Origin: Pseudobacteriovorax sp. | GTDB lineage: Bacteria; Bdellovibrionota_B; Oligoflexia; Oligoflexales; Oligoflexaceae | Assembly (NCBI GenBank): GCA_013215145.1 | Contig: JABSRP010000022.1 | Span: 1 to 64,000, forward strand | Length of the DNA stretch: 64,000 nt | Reading direction: 5' to 3' | Shown: piece after piece, positions 27,465 to 36,780 of the stretch | Layout: every line of letters starts with the position of its first letter | Position numbering within the stretch: the first letter of the stretch is position 1 | Made by a program: the position numbers and the translations under genes | Notes under the pieces: model-generated | Databases searched by the model: none | What the model was told of the DNA's origin: nothing | The model's input: the letters and a program-made list of their open reading frames with translations, nothing else

Positions 27465-27869
27465 TTACCGATATTGCCAGTCGATCCAGCAGTCTTCTGA
27501 CCTTGGAAAATTGACCGTGATAGCAATGGATCTTTCGGACATACCGACTTGGCCTGCAACACTGTTTCGGCAAACATTTGATGTATCGATCTGCTCGGCT
27601 TCGATCGTGACAGCCTCACCTGCTCTGATGGAATAACTTAACGAGTCAAAGTTGCCATCAGCATCACTATCTCTACAGTCGTTGCTAGATGAAGTACGGA
27701 CACAGATCCTAAAATTACCTGGTGTTTCGATAAGGGGAACAACAAAAACATTGACTGTTTTTTGACTCTGAACGTCAGATGTACTTTGGATCTGGGCTGG
27801 TTCCTCTTGCTGACCACATGCGATCAGTAAGACCGCCAGAATTATTGGGAAAATAGTAGACTTTACCAT
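27465..27869 (-). CDS. Small lipoprotein, unknown function
   Basis: A 134-aa product with a strong GGAGG site seven bases before the ATG, a signal ending in LLIAC, and a mature part with five further Cys. It has a DSDADGNFDS segment that could bind calcium, as in dockerin/thrombospondin-type loops. No family is recognised. It has its own terminator, so it is monocistronic. Confidence 0.7.
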   Translation of the reverse strand: MVKSTIFPIILAVLLIACGQQEEPAQIQSTSDVQSQKTVNVFVVPLIETPGNFRICVRTSSSNDCRDSDADGNFDSLSYSIRAGEAVTIEAEQIDTSNVCRNSVAGQVGMSERSIAITVNFPRSEDCWIDWQYR

Positions 27870-28162
27870 GTCTTACCTCCTCGGGTTCTCAACCATATTT
27901 TTGTATGTGCGAATCTAAATACCTTATCGTCGATTCGTTTAAGAAAATTCATCGAAATTGTTTAGTTTTATAAAATCCATATTTTAGCGTATCAAATTTG
28001 AGCTCTAGATTAGTCTGTACGGCCTAGTCCTCAGTGTGGAAGTCTAGTAATTAGTACTAGTTGTAGTTTTCTGACGCGAAATTGCCACCTTATAGCGCTT
28101 GAGAAGCCTTGCTGAGCCCCTTATGTTGGGACCAATGAATATAACTAAAGGCGGAGTTGGCT

Positions 28163-28798
28163 ATGAGAGTTAGCGGAGATGATATTAAAGCTATGACGAC
28201 GAGGTATCGCGCACAGTTCGTGAACTCCTTGTCCGGTGCAAAAAGTGTCAACCTGGTTGGGACAAAGAACGCTAAAGGTCAAGAGAATCTGTGTATTGTC
28301 AGCTCCTGTGTCCACTTGGGGTCTGATCCGGCCTTGCTTGGGGTCGTGTTCAGGCCGAATTCCGTTCCCAGGCATAGTTTTGAAAACATCGAAGAGACCG
28401 GTTATTTTACACTGAATCACGTCTGCGAAGGCATGCATAGACAGGCTCATCAATCCTCAGCCCGCTATCCAAGAGATGTGTCCGAATTTGAAGCAACTGG
28501 CTTGAGCCCCCTTTATGAAACCGGCTTTCATGCTCCTTTCGTCAGAGAAGCCAGGGTTCGTATAGGCCTTAAGCTTGTCGAAACTCTGCCTATCCCCCTA
28601 AACGGAACGACTCTCGTGATAGGCCAAATTGAGAGCGTTGAGCTGCCAAAAGAGTGCGTCAAAACAGATGGTTATATTGCGATTCACGAGGCAGGTACCT
28701 TGGCCGTTACGGGCTTGGATTCGTATCATTCGCTACCATCTATCGAACGCCTGAAGTACGCTAAACCAGATATACCCCTTGAACCCCTTGATATTTAG
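28163..28798 (+). CDS. Flavin-reductase-like FMN-binding protein
   Basis: A 211-aa protein of the flavin reductase-like split-barrel family, which binds FMN or FAD and reduces it or uses it with NAD(P)H. Typical segments are NLVGTKNAKGQENLCIVS, GVVFRPNSVPRHSFENI, GYFTLNHV and ARYPRDVSEFEATGL. ATG 28163 has GGAG six bases upstream. The frame could open at TTG 28157, which lies inside that spacer. It heads a likely three-gene operon with the Trp-rich protein and the DCC thiol protein, hinting at a redox or light-linked role. Confidence 0.8.
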   Translation: MRVSGDDIKAMTTRYRAQFVNSLSGAKSVNLVGTKNAKGQENLCIVSSCVHLGSDPALLGVVFRPNSVPRHSFENIEETGYFTLNHVCEGMHRQAHQSSARYPRDVSEFEATGLSPLYETGFHAPFVREARVRIGLKLVETLPIPLNGTTLVIGQIESVELPKECVKTDGYIAIHEAGTLAVTGLDSYHSLPSIERLKYAKPDIPLEPLDI

Positions 28799-28874
28799 CG
28801 CTTTGTACTTGCCATAATTCGGAGCGTTGATTTTACCGCGATTTGCGCCGTTTAATACTATGACGGAGGGTTTG

Positions 28875-29090
28875 ATGGCAGCGGTAAATGCTCGAAATTT
28901 GGCTATAAATTCCCAGTGGACGGCGGTTCAACCCGTGCGAGGCTGGAAGCATTATCGGATCACGGGTCGAAGGCACCTGAATCGCATCCTCGAGATCGAA
29001 CTCATGGCAGTTTGCGACAAATCGATTAGGTTTTGGGTTGTTTCGGCTGCGCTTAAGGACCCAGAAGCTTGGAGACAAGGTTGGCTTTAG
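28875..29090 (+). CDS. TIGR02450/DUF2389-type Trp-rich small protein
   Basis: A 71-aa protein starting at ATG 28875, with GGAGGG at the right spacing. Upstream in-frame codons are unsupported. It contains INSQWTAVQPVRGWKHY and ends with further Trp residues (EAWRQGWL), the pattern of the small TIGR02450 Trp-rich family (SKWTAV), found mostly in aquatic bacteria and of unknown function. Its stop lies ten bases before the next gene. Confidence 0.65.
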   Translation: MAAVNARNLAINSQWTAVQPVRGWKHYRITGRRHLNRILEIELMAVCDKSIRFWVVSAALKDPEAWRQGWL

Positions 29091-29100
29091 GGAGGGTATT

Positions 29101-29469
29101 ATGGTTACCATTTTCTACGACAGTCTCTGTCCAGTGTGTCTGACAGAGGTGAAATTTCTGAAGCAGTTCAACCAGGATGGGAGCGTGGCTTTTGTCGACA
29201 TTACCGAAGCAGGGTTTGCGCCAGGGGCATACGATCGGAACATCGAAGACTTTATAGGTACGATCCATGGGATCACCGAAGAAGGCGAGCTGATCACCGG
29301 AATGCCGGTCTTCCGATCGGTCTATCGTGCTCTAGGGCTTGGGTGGATGATGAACTGGACTGGATGGCCTGGCCTGAAGCCAGTGGTCGATCGGGCTTAT
29401 AAATTATTCTGCAGAATTAGGCCGAAGCTTTCAAAATTCGAAAACTGCGGTGATCGTTGCCGCATTTAG
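29101..29469 (+). CDS. DCC-family thiol-disulfide oxidoreductase-like protein (DUF393)
   Basis: A 122-aa thioredoxin-fold-like protein with YDSLCPVCLTEV near the N-terminus, the D-x-x-C-x-x-C signature of the DCC/DUF393 family, plus the usual internal R-x-Y...W-x-x-P positions (VYRALGLGW, WPGLKPVVDRAY). GGAGGG precedes ATG 29101. Three further Cys occur near the C-terminus. It is likely cytoplasmic and takes part in thiol exchange, though the partner is unknown. It is the last gene of the flavin reductase operon. Confidence 0.8.
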   Translation: MVTIFYDSLCPVCLTEVKFLKQFNQDGSVAFVDITEAGFAPGAYDRNIEDFIGTIHGITEEGELITGMPVFRSVYRALGLGWMMNWTGWPGLKPVVDRAYKLFCRIRPKLSKFENCGDRCRI

Positions 29470-29604
29470 GCATTGTGTTTATGTGTAATATACTGAATTT
29501 GTTTGTTTTGTCTTGTACCGTGGCCGCTTTAATAGGAGGCGTTAAAAAGGCACTTATGTGGGATATTATCGGCTAAACGTACATGACTATCTATTGGAGA
29601 GTCC

Positions 29605-30705
29605 ATGAGCTTTTGGAAAAGGTTTGGTAACAACCGACGGCGTTACAAAATTATCGCGCCGCGACCCCGCTTGTTTGTTCTGGGAGAAAAAACAGCGGAG
29701 GGTTGGCATTCCTGTTTTCTTTGGTGTGGCACCTTTGGTAACTATCTAATCGGTTTGCCACGTTCGATGGAACCATTTAAGCAAATCATAGCCGCTAAGG
29801 GTGGGGTTAAAGCTATCCTCCTAACCCGTGAGGAGAATCACTTTCAATCTAGCGCTGAAACGTTATTCCAATTCGCTGGCGCTTATCTTATCGCTGGCGA
29901 TGTCGTTCCCTCTTGGCAGATACCGAGTTACCGGCACCATGCCGTCTATCACCACGACTTCAGGTTTAAATGGTTAGGTAAAAACGATGGCGGAAACAGT
30001 TGGCTGATCGAAACAGCAGACTGCCACCTACTCGTTGGACGGACCACGGTCAAGGATCAAAAAACATGCGGCACCGATGTCGTCATGCTTCAGGAGAGCA
30101 TTGCGGATAACGATCTGGAAAAGGTCGTTGGGATCCCAAGGGATATCGGAGGCTTAGGTAAGTTTGGCTGTAGTCTGAGTGAGTTTTTTACGTCTCGGAG
30201 AGTGATTCACTACTATAATCCAGCATTGCCACTTATCGCCGTCTTTGACGACATTGAATTTGAGCGCAACGACTTTGAAGCGATTGGTCCGACGGCGAGG
30301 TCTCAGCTGACCAAATTACTACAAGAGTATGGAGCGTCACAAAAGTCGGGTCAGCTTTTTTCTATGGACGACAACGAGATCCATTTAGTCGGCCCAAACC
30401 GAGCTCTTGCATCCGATCCGTTGGATTGTGTGACGATAAAAGACGATCGGCTCACCATAGTCACGCCAACGCAGTACTGGATGGCTCTCCTTGAGGCCGA
30501 CATCGAGGAACCGATCAGACAAAAGCTTGCGGTAAACTTTGCAGCCACACTCCCTTTCAATTGGAGAAAGACCTTCCCTGCCTCCTTAGTCAGGTGGGAG
30601 AAAAATTCTACATTTATGAAAAGGCTCAGGGCAAAGCAAAAAAACTGCATCGAGCACTACAAGCGCCGCCGACCCAAAGGAATCTTGGGCGCCATCTCTC
30701 AATAA
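29605..30705 (+). CDS. Hypothetical protein, 366 aa
   Basis: A soluble protein with GGAG before the ATG, no signal peptide and many His/Trp residues in the first half (SYRHHAVYHHDFRFKW). The order of segments (GTFGNYLIGLP, KAILLTREENHF, HLLVGRTTV) recalls a metallo-beta-lactamase fold, but the metal motif HxHxDH is absent, so any such relation is distant or degenerate. The C-terminus is very basic (KRLRAKQKNC, HYKRRRPKG). No reliable family is seen, and no neighbour gives a role. Confidence 0.6.
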   Translation: MSFWKRFGNNRRRYKIIAPRPRLFVLGEKTAEGWHSCFLWCGTFGNYLIGLPRSMEPFKQIIAAKGGVKAILLTREENHFQSSAETLFQFAGAYLIAGDVVPSWQIPSYRHHAVYHHDFRFKWLGKNDGGNSWLIETADCHLLVGRTTVKDQKTCGTDVVMLQESIADNDLEKVVGIPRDIGGLGKFGCSLSEFFTSRRVIHYYNPALPLIAVFDDIEFERNDFEAIGPTARSQLTKLLQEYGASQKSGQLFSMDDNEIHLVGPNRALASDPLDCVTIKDDRLTIVTPTQYWMALLEADIEEPIRQKLAVNFAATLPFNWRKTFPASLVRWEKNSTFMKRLRAKQKNCIEHYKRRRPKGILGAISQ

Positions 30706-30882
30706 TCAAAACTTTCGTAAAGTAATCGTTTCGCTGTCTAGTTCTTAGACAGTGGATTTCTGTCACTGTAAAAAATATCAACAGGATAGCCTTGGAGACC
30801 GATTTGCAGAGGCTCCCCTGGTGTCATCACACGTTGAGCTGAATCTTCCTATTGTGGTTATTCTAAATTGTAAGGAGCTGAA

Positions 30883-31443
30883 ATGAAGAAGTTAATTCTC
30901 TTATTCACACTAGTTATGACTGGTGTAGCATGTCAAAGCGAAGAAAACGCCAGACAGGATGTTGGTGTAAGCACAAACTCAAACGAGTCTGATGCAAAAG
31001 ACTCTTTTGATGGTGTTCTACCAGAAAGTGACGCGGAAGCAGATCAAATCCAGGCCGAGTTAGTCAAACTAGAAGAGGAAAAAAAGGCAATCGAAGATAG
31101 CCTTAATTTAGTAGACGAGCAAATTGGTGAGGCTGAGAAAGTCCAGCAAGAGATGGAATACGAGTCGCAAAATTTGAGCATGGTCATCAGCATACTACGT
31201 AGGCTTCTCGATAGCGGTGTCTTCCGCGGTATCATCGAGCAGTTTATCAATCCAGATTTACTGGATAGTATCTTTGATGCAATTGATTCTGGGGACTCTC
31301 AGGCGATCTTCGCTGCATTTGCTCAAATTATTTTTGACTTGATTTCCCAACGCATCTCAAGCGCTGATCAAATCAGTGCCATCGATGATGAGATTGCCAT
31401 CAAGCAGCAAGAGCTTGATGCACTTTCTTCTGGGACTGAGTAG
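30883..31443 (+). CDS. Coiled-coil lipoprotein, unknown function
   Basis: A 186-aa protein with AAGGAG before the ATG and lipobox MTGVAC. It has an acidic linker, a Glu/Lys heptad region (about residues 50-90, LEEEKKAIEDSLNLVDEQ), a hydrophobic central section rich in Ile/Phe (about 100-155) and a second short coiled coil at the C-terminus. It might oligomerise at the membrane. A strong terminator follows. Confidence 0.7.
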   Translation: MKKLILLFTLVMTGVACQSEENARQDVGVSTNSNESDAKDSFDGVLPESDAEADQIQAELVKLEEEKKAIEDSLNLVDEQIGEAEKVQQEMEYESQNLSMVISILRRLLDSGVFRGIIEQFINPDLLDSIFDAIDSGDSQAIFAAFAQIIFDLISQRISSADQISAIDDEIAIKQQELDALSSGTE

Positions 31444-31477
31444 TAGTCTGTAGTAGCCCTCTGATGGGCTCCAACTT

Positions 31478-31518
31478 CGCAAAAAGCCCTGTTCTTGATG
31501 GCACCTGGGCTTTTTGCG
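31478..31518 (+). terminator. Intrinsic terminator after coiled-coil lipoprotein
   Basis: A 12-bp perfect stem (CGCAAAAAGCCC with GGGCTTTTTGCG) surrounds a 17-nt loop, with the T-run inside the descending arm. It begins 35 bases after the stop and is symmetrical enough to work in both directions. The interval 31519-31754 shows no gene and should hold the chemoreceptor promoter. Confidence 0.75.
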
Positions 31519-31754
31519 AGTCTGCGAACTTCTTGTGAGCTCCGCAACTTGTCCACCCTCCCCAATATTCCGTAAGAATCTTTTCCAAAAGTCAGGTTTC
31601 CTATTCCACTGTTTTCCATAGGTTTTATGATGGTTTCTGAAACTCACCGATCGTCCTGGCCTCAAAACGCTACGTTTTGCAATGTAAATCGCTGGATTAG
31701 CTAAAACATCTGGCAGATGCTCCGATTGCTTTATCAATACGGAGGTGCTTATTC

Positions 31755-34472
31755 ATGAAACTGACGCTTGTTAAGAAAATTATACTGATCTGTGCTGTTC
31801 CATTACTGGGGCTTATAGCAGTTTCAGGAAACCTTTCCTTCGAAAGGCTAGAGACTAAGGAGCACTCAGAAGACATCCAGCGCTATTTTGAGAGTTTGAA
31901 GGTAGTCTCAAGCCTATTGGTCTCACTAAATCAAGAGCGATCCTTGGCGATTCTAAGCAAGAGCGATATGGCCGAAGAAGGCCAATGGAAAAACCAATGG
32001 TCGACTACCGATTCCTACTGGAAAACACTGCAGAACGCTCTTCAAAACAAAGGGATTCCCACCAGTCACAAAGAGGTGTTGTCCCAAGTGGGAACCATGC
32101 TCTCTGACGCTCGGTTGACCCGGACTACCGACCAGGAAAATGCCACAATCCTAGCTGGCTACGAGGCGATTTCCGATGTCTTGCTTGCCACTTATACTGC
32201 GGTTGCTGAGAGCAATCAGGTTCAGGGGCTTTCTGTGAAAGTAAATTCACTTTCGATGTTGGAACTATCTAGAGAGGCTACTAGCCGCCTGCGCGAGCAT
32301 TTCTTTTTGGTGGTTTATGACGATCAGCCAATTTTTGCAGAGACCGTAGACCCACTGATCGATCTAAAGGGTACGATGGATTTTAATCTCAGTTCTCATG
32401 CCCTTTCGATACTTCAGACATCGCGACAAAGTATTGACGGGTTCAATGAAAAGGAAACGTGGCAGTTTTTGCAGGAGTCTTTCAAAGGTGTTATGGAGCT
32501 TTCCGAGGACGGAGGGTTTGGCATTGATGGGGAAGAGTTTCTGGGTAACATGAGCTCTATTCTTCAGGATCAAGACCAGGTCATCCGCGCCGAATTTGGA
32601 TCACTCGATCGTAAGATTTCGGATATAGATAGTGCCGCAACTCAGGCTCTATGGCTCAATGTGGTCTCGCTTTCTAGCTTGCTTCTGGTGATTGCTGTCG
32701 TTGCTTTTGTGATCTCTAAAGGGATAAAGGCAGGTATGAACGAGATCTTTAGAACCCTCAATGAGGTAGCGAAAGGGGATTTGCAGAGGAATCTGCAACC
32801 GAAAGGTTCCGATGAGATTTCTGATCTTTTGCGAACCACTAAGAGTATGATTGAGCAATTGCGTGTCGTTTTTAAGTCGGATTCCGTCGACTGGGAGCAC
32901 ATGTCGAAGATGGAAGAGCTTGAAAAGGTCGCGCGATCTGCTCAAAAAGATGCTGAAGGGCTTGCTGAGTCTGCAGAGCGAGATAAGCAGGCGGCAGAAA
33001 TAGCCAAGAAACAGGCGGAAGACTCGATGATGGATGCTGAAAAGGCAACAAAAGAAGCTCTTTTGGCTCAAAGAAAGGTTGAATCCGCCCTGGTCGAAGC
33101 AGAAAACGAAAAAACCAAAGCGCTAGAAGCTACGGAACTGGCGCAGGTTGAAAAGAAAAAGGCAGAAAAAGCTGCTGAGCAAGCGAAAGAGGAGGCAGAG
33201 AAGGCCTTAAAGGCAAGAAATGAAGCGGCACTAGCGACGAAGCAGGCCGAGAAAGCTGCGAGCCAGGCTGAGTTGGAGAAGGTTAAGGCTGAAGAGGAAA
33301 AGAAAAAGGCTGAGCAAGCGATGTTAGCTAGTGACGAAGCTAAGAAGATCGCGGAACGCTCGAAGCAAGAGGCTGAGCAGGCTGCTGAATCCGCTCGTAG
33401 GGAAAAAGAAAAGGCTAAGCTGGCTCAAACCGAGAGTGAGGAGGCCAAGGCTCAAGCGGAAATTCTGGGCAAAAAGGCCAAAGACGAGGCAGACTTTTTG
33501 ATGAAGCGCGCTAACATCGTTCTGGATGCTGTCGGGTTAGCTGAAAAAGGTGACCTAACGGTTCAGATCGAACTGGATGGTGACGATCCTGTAGCAAAAA
33601 TAGGTCGCAGTCTCTCAAACTTTTTTACTGTACTCAGGAATTCCATTCTCGAGATAGAGCGCCAGGCTAAATTACTAGACGCTAATAATATTAAACTAGG
33701 GACACTAACGGAAGATATGCTCCAAAACGCATTGGCAACAGCACAGAGAGTTGCTGATATGGTAAGCGCCTCGTTGACCCTGAATGAAAATATGAGCAAC
33801 GTCAAACATAATACGGATGAGATTAAGCTGTCCATCAGCGATGTCGCTAGCTCGACGGTGAAGGCTGCAAACCTAACCGATGAGACGGTTGAATCGAGCG
33901 ATAAGGCCCGTAAAGTGGTGGATCGTCTTAGCCAAAGAGTGCTCGATATTCAGAATATTGTGAGTTTGATCAATCAAATTGCTACGCAGACCAATCTCCT
34001 TGCCCTCAACGCTGCCATTGAAGCGGCGCGAGCGGGCGATAGCGGGCGGGGTTTTTCAGTGGTTGCCAACGAAGTGAAGGAGTTGGCAAATCAAACGGCC
34101 ATTGCCACGACTGAAATCTCCGATCAGGTTGAGGAGATAAATACCGAAGCCGCATCTACAGTGGAAGTCATGGAGACTATTTCTGGTTTCATAGCACGCA
34201 TCAATGATTCGGCCCGAAGTATTTCAGCATCGGCAGAGCAGCAAGAAGCCGCCTCAAGTGAAATTGTTAGAATTATCGGCAGATCATCGGATACTACCTC
34301 CATCATCACGGAAAACCTATCTATGGTGAAAAAAGCTACAGATAGTACTAAAATTGTGACGGAGTCAACTAAGGGTGCTGCCATGGAGGTTAAGTTAGTT
34401 TCTGATCAACTGATAGACTTAGTTGCTAAATTTAAGGTTCACAAAGATGGTGAATCCGATTTAGCAGCCTGA
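31755..34472 (+). CDS. Methyl-accepting chemotaxis protein with NIT-type sensor and long coiled-coil insert
   Basis: A 905-aa chemoreceptor. The order is TM1 (about 7-29), a periplasmic nitrate/nitrite-sensing-like helical domain (about 35-290, with [15 protein letters not shown]), TM2 (about 295-320), HAMP (about 322-372), and an unusual Ala/Glu/Lys coiled coil of nearly 200 residues (about 385-580). The signalling domain follows, with the hairpin tip [20 protein letters not shown]. It should signal to a CheA kinase. The charged coiled coil between HAMP and the signalling tip is far longer than usual and would lengthen the cytoplasmic rod or mediate array contacts. GGAGG precedes the ATG. 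The next gene, 62 bases on, encodes a likely periplasmic partner. Confidence 0.9.
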   Translation: MKLTLVKKIILICAVPLLGLIAVSGNLSFERLETKEHSEDIQRYFESLKVVSSLLVSLNQERSLAILSKSDMAEEGQWKNQWSTTDSYWKTLQNALQNKGIPTSHKEVLSQVGTMLSDARLTRTTDQENATILAGYEAISDVLLATYTAVAESNQVQGLSVKVNSLSMLELSREATSRLREHFFLVVYDDQPIFAETVDPLIDLKGTMDFNLSSHALSILQTSRQSIDGFNEKETWQFLQESFKGVMELSEDGGFGIDGEEFLGNMSSILQDQDQVIRAEFGSLDRKISDIDSAATQALWLNVVSLSSLLLVIAVVAFVISKGIKAGMNEIFRTLNEVAKGDLQRNLQPKGSDEISDLLRTTKSMIEQLRVVFKSDSVDWEHMSKMEELEKVARSAQKDAEGLAESAERDKQAAEIAKKQAEDSMMDAEKATKEALLAQRKVESALVEAENEKTKALEATELAQVEKKKAEKAAEQAKEEAEKALKARNEAALATKQAEKAASQAELEKVKAEEEKKKAEQAMLASDEAKKIAERSKQEAEQAAESARREKEKAKLAQTESEEAKAQAEILGKKAKDEADFLMKRANIVLDAVGLAEKGDLTVQIELDGDDPVAKIGRSLSNFFTVLRNSILEIERQAKLLDANNIKLGTLTEDMLQNALATAQRVADMVSASLTLNENMSNVKHNTDEIKLSISDVASSTVKAANLTDETVESSDKARKVVDRLSQRVLDIQNIVSLINQIATQTNLLALNAAIEAARAGDSGRGFSVVANEVKELANQTAIATTEISDQVEEINTEAASTVEVMETISGFIARINDSARSISASAEQQEAASSEIVRIIGRSSDTTSIITENLSMVKKATDSTKIVTESTKGAAMEVKLVSDQLIDLVAKFKVHKDGESDLAA

Positions 34473-34534
34473 ATGTATTATGGAATGACTATACGTAAAT
34501 CATTATATCTTTTTCATCTTTAAAGGACGGTAAC

Positions 34535-35365
34535 ATGTTAAAGCAATCTTTTTTAGTATTCTCTCTCTTGCTTGCAGGTGCTTTGGAAGCAGCGTCAACG
34601 GCAGAATTCAGTTCAGCCATCAACGTCGCTGGAAGGCAACGGATGCTGACACAAAAAATGGCCAAAGAGTCTCTGTTGATTAAACTTGGGATAGATAGAT
34701 CTGCTAATGAGGCAAATTTAAAGAAAACTATGACTCTATTTGATGAGAGCCTAAAAAGCCTTCAGAAAGGTAATAGCGGAAAAACCATACCGGCTCCTCC
34801 TAACGATAAAATCGGAAAGCAGTTAGATAAGGTAGCTGGGCTTTGGGCTACTTACAAAAAGTCCTTGGAATCTTCAGATATCAAGGGGGTAGCTGATATA
34901 AACCTTAATATCTTAAAGGAAATGAACAAGGCCGTGAAGCAATATGAAGTAGCCTCTATCAAAGCGGGTATTAAAGGTAGTGGAAAGGTTATTAATATCG
35001 CAGGTCGACAAAGGATGCTGACCCAAAAAATGGCCAAGGAGGTGTTCTTTGTCGCCGCAGAAATGGATGCAGCAAAAAATCGGAAGAACTTAAAATCCAC
35101 CATAAAGCTGTTCGATAGCTCTCTTGATGCCCTGAAAAAAGGAAACAAAAAGATGAAAGTTCAGGCTACAACAGATGCTGGGATTTTAGCACAATTGGAT
35201 ACAGTCTCTAAATTGTGGGCCGAATATAAAACACACCTGGATAAAATTTTAGCCACCGACGCCATCGACCCGGCGGTACTAAAAGATATCGCAGCCATCA
35301 ATCCAAAAGTTTTGAAAGAGATGCACGCTGCCGTAGGAATGTTTGAAAAGGTCAGCAGTCAATAA
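34535..35365 (+). CDS. Periplasmic protein with two PilJ-type sensor domains
   Basis: A 276-aa protein with a signal peptide ending LEAAS and no membrane anchor. It carries two repeats of the type IV pili methyl-accepting chemotaxis N-terminal (PilJ/NarX-like) domain, each opening with the same signature, INVAGRQRMLTQKMAKES near 29 and INIAGRQRMLTQKMAKEV near 150. That signature corresponds to the P-box region which binds nitrate or related ligands in NarX-like sensors. Because the domain here is free in the periplasm and the gene lies directly behind a chemoreceptor, it probably acts as a soluble ligand-binding partner (inference). Confidence 0.85.
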   Translation: MLKQSFLVFSLLLAGALEAASTAEFSSAINVAGRQRMLTQKMAKESLLIKLGIDRSANEANLKKTMTLFDESLKSLQKGNSGKTIPAPPNDKIGKQLDKVAGLWATYKKSLESSDIKGVADINLNILKEMNKAVKQYEVASIKAGIKGSGKVINIAGRQRMLTQKMAKEVFFVAAEMDAAKNRKNLKSTIKLFDSSLDALKKGNKKMKVQATTDAGILAQLDTVSKLWAEYKTHLDKILATDAIDPAVLKDIAAINPKVLKEMHAAVGMFEKVSSQ

Positions 35366-35418
35366 TTTGAGATGCTTTGGGGGATTCAGCCCCTCCAGTG
35401 GCGCAGCCGTCTTTACCC

Positions 35419-35442
35419 GGAGTCCTTATTAAGGGACTCCTT
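35419..35442 (+). terminator. Possible terminator after PilJ-domain gene
   Basis: A short inverted repeat GGAGTCC...GGACTCC is followed by a weak TTATCTT, about 55 bases after the stop. Confidence 0.4.
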
Positions 35443-35634
35443 ATCTTCCACGAACTCATGCTTAGACGGAATATGCTATATTGTCACTAAAGTCATCTGA
35501 TAGATGACTCCTAAATAGGCAGTTAAAACTTTTCGCTGGCTATTTTTTTTAGCTATCCTATTATCATCAAAGATAACTATGTCGATTTTGAAAACTCTGT
35601 AGCCTCTGCGAGGTAAATGTAGAGAGGTTTTGCC

Positions 35635-36492
35635 ATGAAATTTAGGCGCATTATGACCCAAATTGTGGGGCTTTTCTTGATCCTAGGGCTTGGCGCCTGT
35701 ATGTTTGCGAATATCGTTTACCGAAACGCAGACTGGCTCGTCATGTCGCGTATTGACGATTTTCTCGATCTCAATGCGAAACAAAGTGATCTCATCGAAC
35801 CTAAGGTGAAAGATGCGGTGGCCTACCTTAAGGCGGAAAGGTTTCCCGAACTCATTGGCCTCTTGGATAAGCTTAAGATGCAGTTGCAGGAAAAAAAACC
35901 TATCGAGCCAACAGTTAACGAGATTGACGCATTGACGGCAAAGGTCAAGGTTGATCTCATGGATCGATTGCTTCCCACGGCGGTGGAGCTGTTCACCACT
36001 CTCGAGGCGGAGCAACTTGCTCATTTGCAAGAGTCTTTGGAAGAGCGCAATGAGGAAACCGTCAAATTTGTCGAGGCAAAGCCGGAAACCTATCAGGAGC
36101 TGCTACAAGACGAACGGGATGATCGGATAGATAGCTATGAAGATTGGCTTGGGTCGGTGGATCAGGCGATGGTAGATTTGATTTTGCCACTGTCGCGAGA
36201 TCAGTCCTACTATAAAGCGAGGCTCGACTACCGACGCCGGATGCAGGCTATGTTTGTGCGGAATATCACAGATTATAAAAGTGACAAAAAGGCCATGAGC
36301 CAATTTTTGCGTCAATGGGTGAAGGACCCCGTCTCGCTTGGGACTGAGGATGACCGGATCTATGTCCGCAAAAGGCGCGAGTTATGGCGAGGAAACATGA
36401 GTAAAATAGTGGAAAGCCTTTCGGATAGCCAAAGAAAGCATTTGGTGACAGAGGTCTCAGAGTTAATTCAAAAAATGAGGCAGTTAGGCTAA
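35635..36492 (+). CDS. DUF6279-family lipoprotein
   Basis: A 285-aa lipoprotein (lipobox LGLGAC) that is mostly helical. The start of the mature part, VYRNADWLVMSRIDDFLDL, followed by the acidic pattern LNAKQSDLI, matches the DUF6279 family of Gram-negative lipoproteins of unknown function. Length and layout are normal. AGAGG lies before the ATG. The neighbours give no obvious partner. Confidence 0.75.
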   Translation: MKFRRIMTQIVGLFLILGLGACMFANIVYRNADWLVMSRIDDFLDLNAKQSDLIEPKVKDAVAYLKAERFPELIGLLDKLKMQLQEKKPIEPTVNEIDALTAKVKVDLMDRLLPTAVELFTTLEAEQLAHLQESLEERNEETVKFVEAKPETYQELLQDERDDRIDSYEDWLGSVDQAMVDLILPLSRDQSYYKARLDYRRRMQAMFVRNITDYKSDKKAMSQFLRQWVKDPVSLGTEDDRIYVRKRRELWRGNMSKIVESLSDSQRKHLVTEVSELIQKMRQLG

Positions 36493-36501
36493 AAAAAATG
36501 A

Positions 36502-36525
36502 GCCCGAAACTACAATGTTTCGGGC
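36502..36525. terminator. Hairpin between DUF6279 and BamA-like genes
   Basis: A 9-bp perfect stem GCCCGAAAC/GTTTCGGGC lies ten bases after the stop. It is preceded by eight A residues, so the U-run would be on the minus strand. For the plus-strand gene it is a stem without a T-run. Confidence 0.5.
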
Positions 36526-36780
36526 CCGAGAACTACACATAACACACGATCGAATCGTCTTTTACAGGAAAATTCAGTAAATCTGATTCCTAGCTTTCCA
36601 CCGAGGAGATCGGTTACCTATACCTTTTCCAAGATTTGTGCCAATATTTACTGGTAAAAAGTACTAGTGATTACCTTAGGTTTCGGTGTATGGAACATAG
36701 GTGCCTCGCGCTGGTTCCCAGATTTGGGCCATTTCTCCTAATTCTGGGCATAGAGTTCCTAAATTTAGTTGGTCGCCATC

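Noticed and set aside
29605..30705. Metallo-beta-lactamase
   Set aside because: The HxHxDH metal motif and the later His ligands are absent, so I leave the protein as hypothetical.
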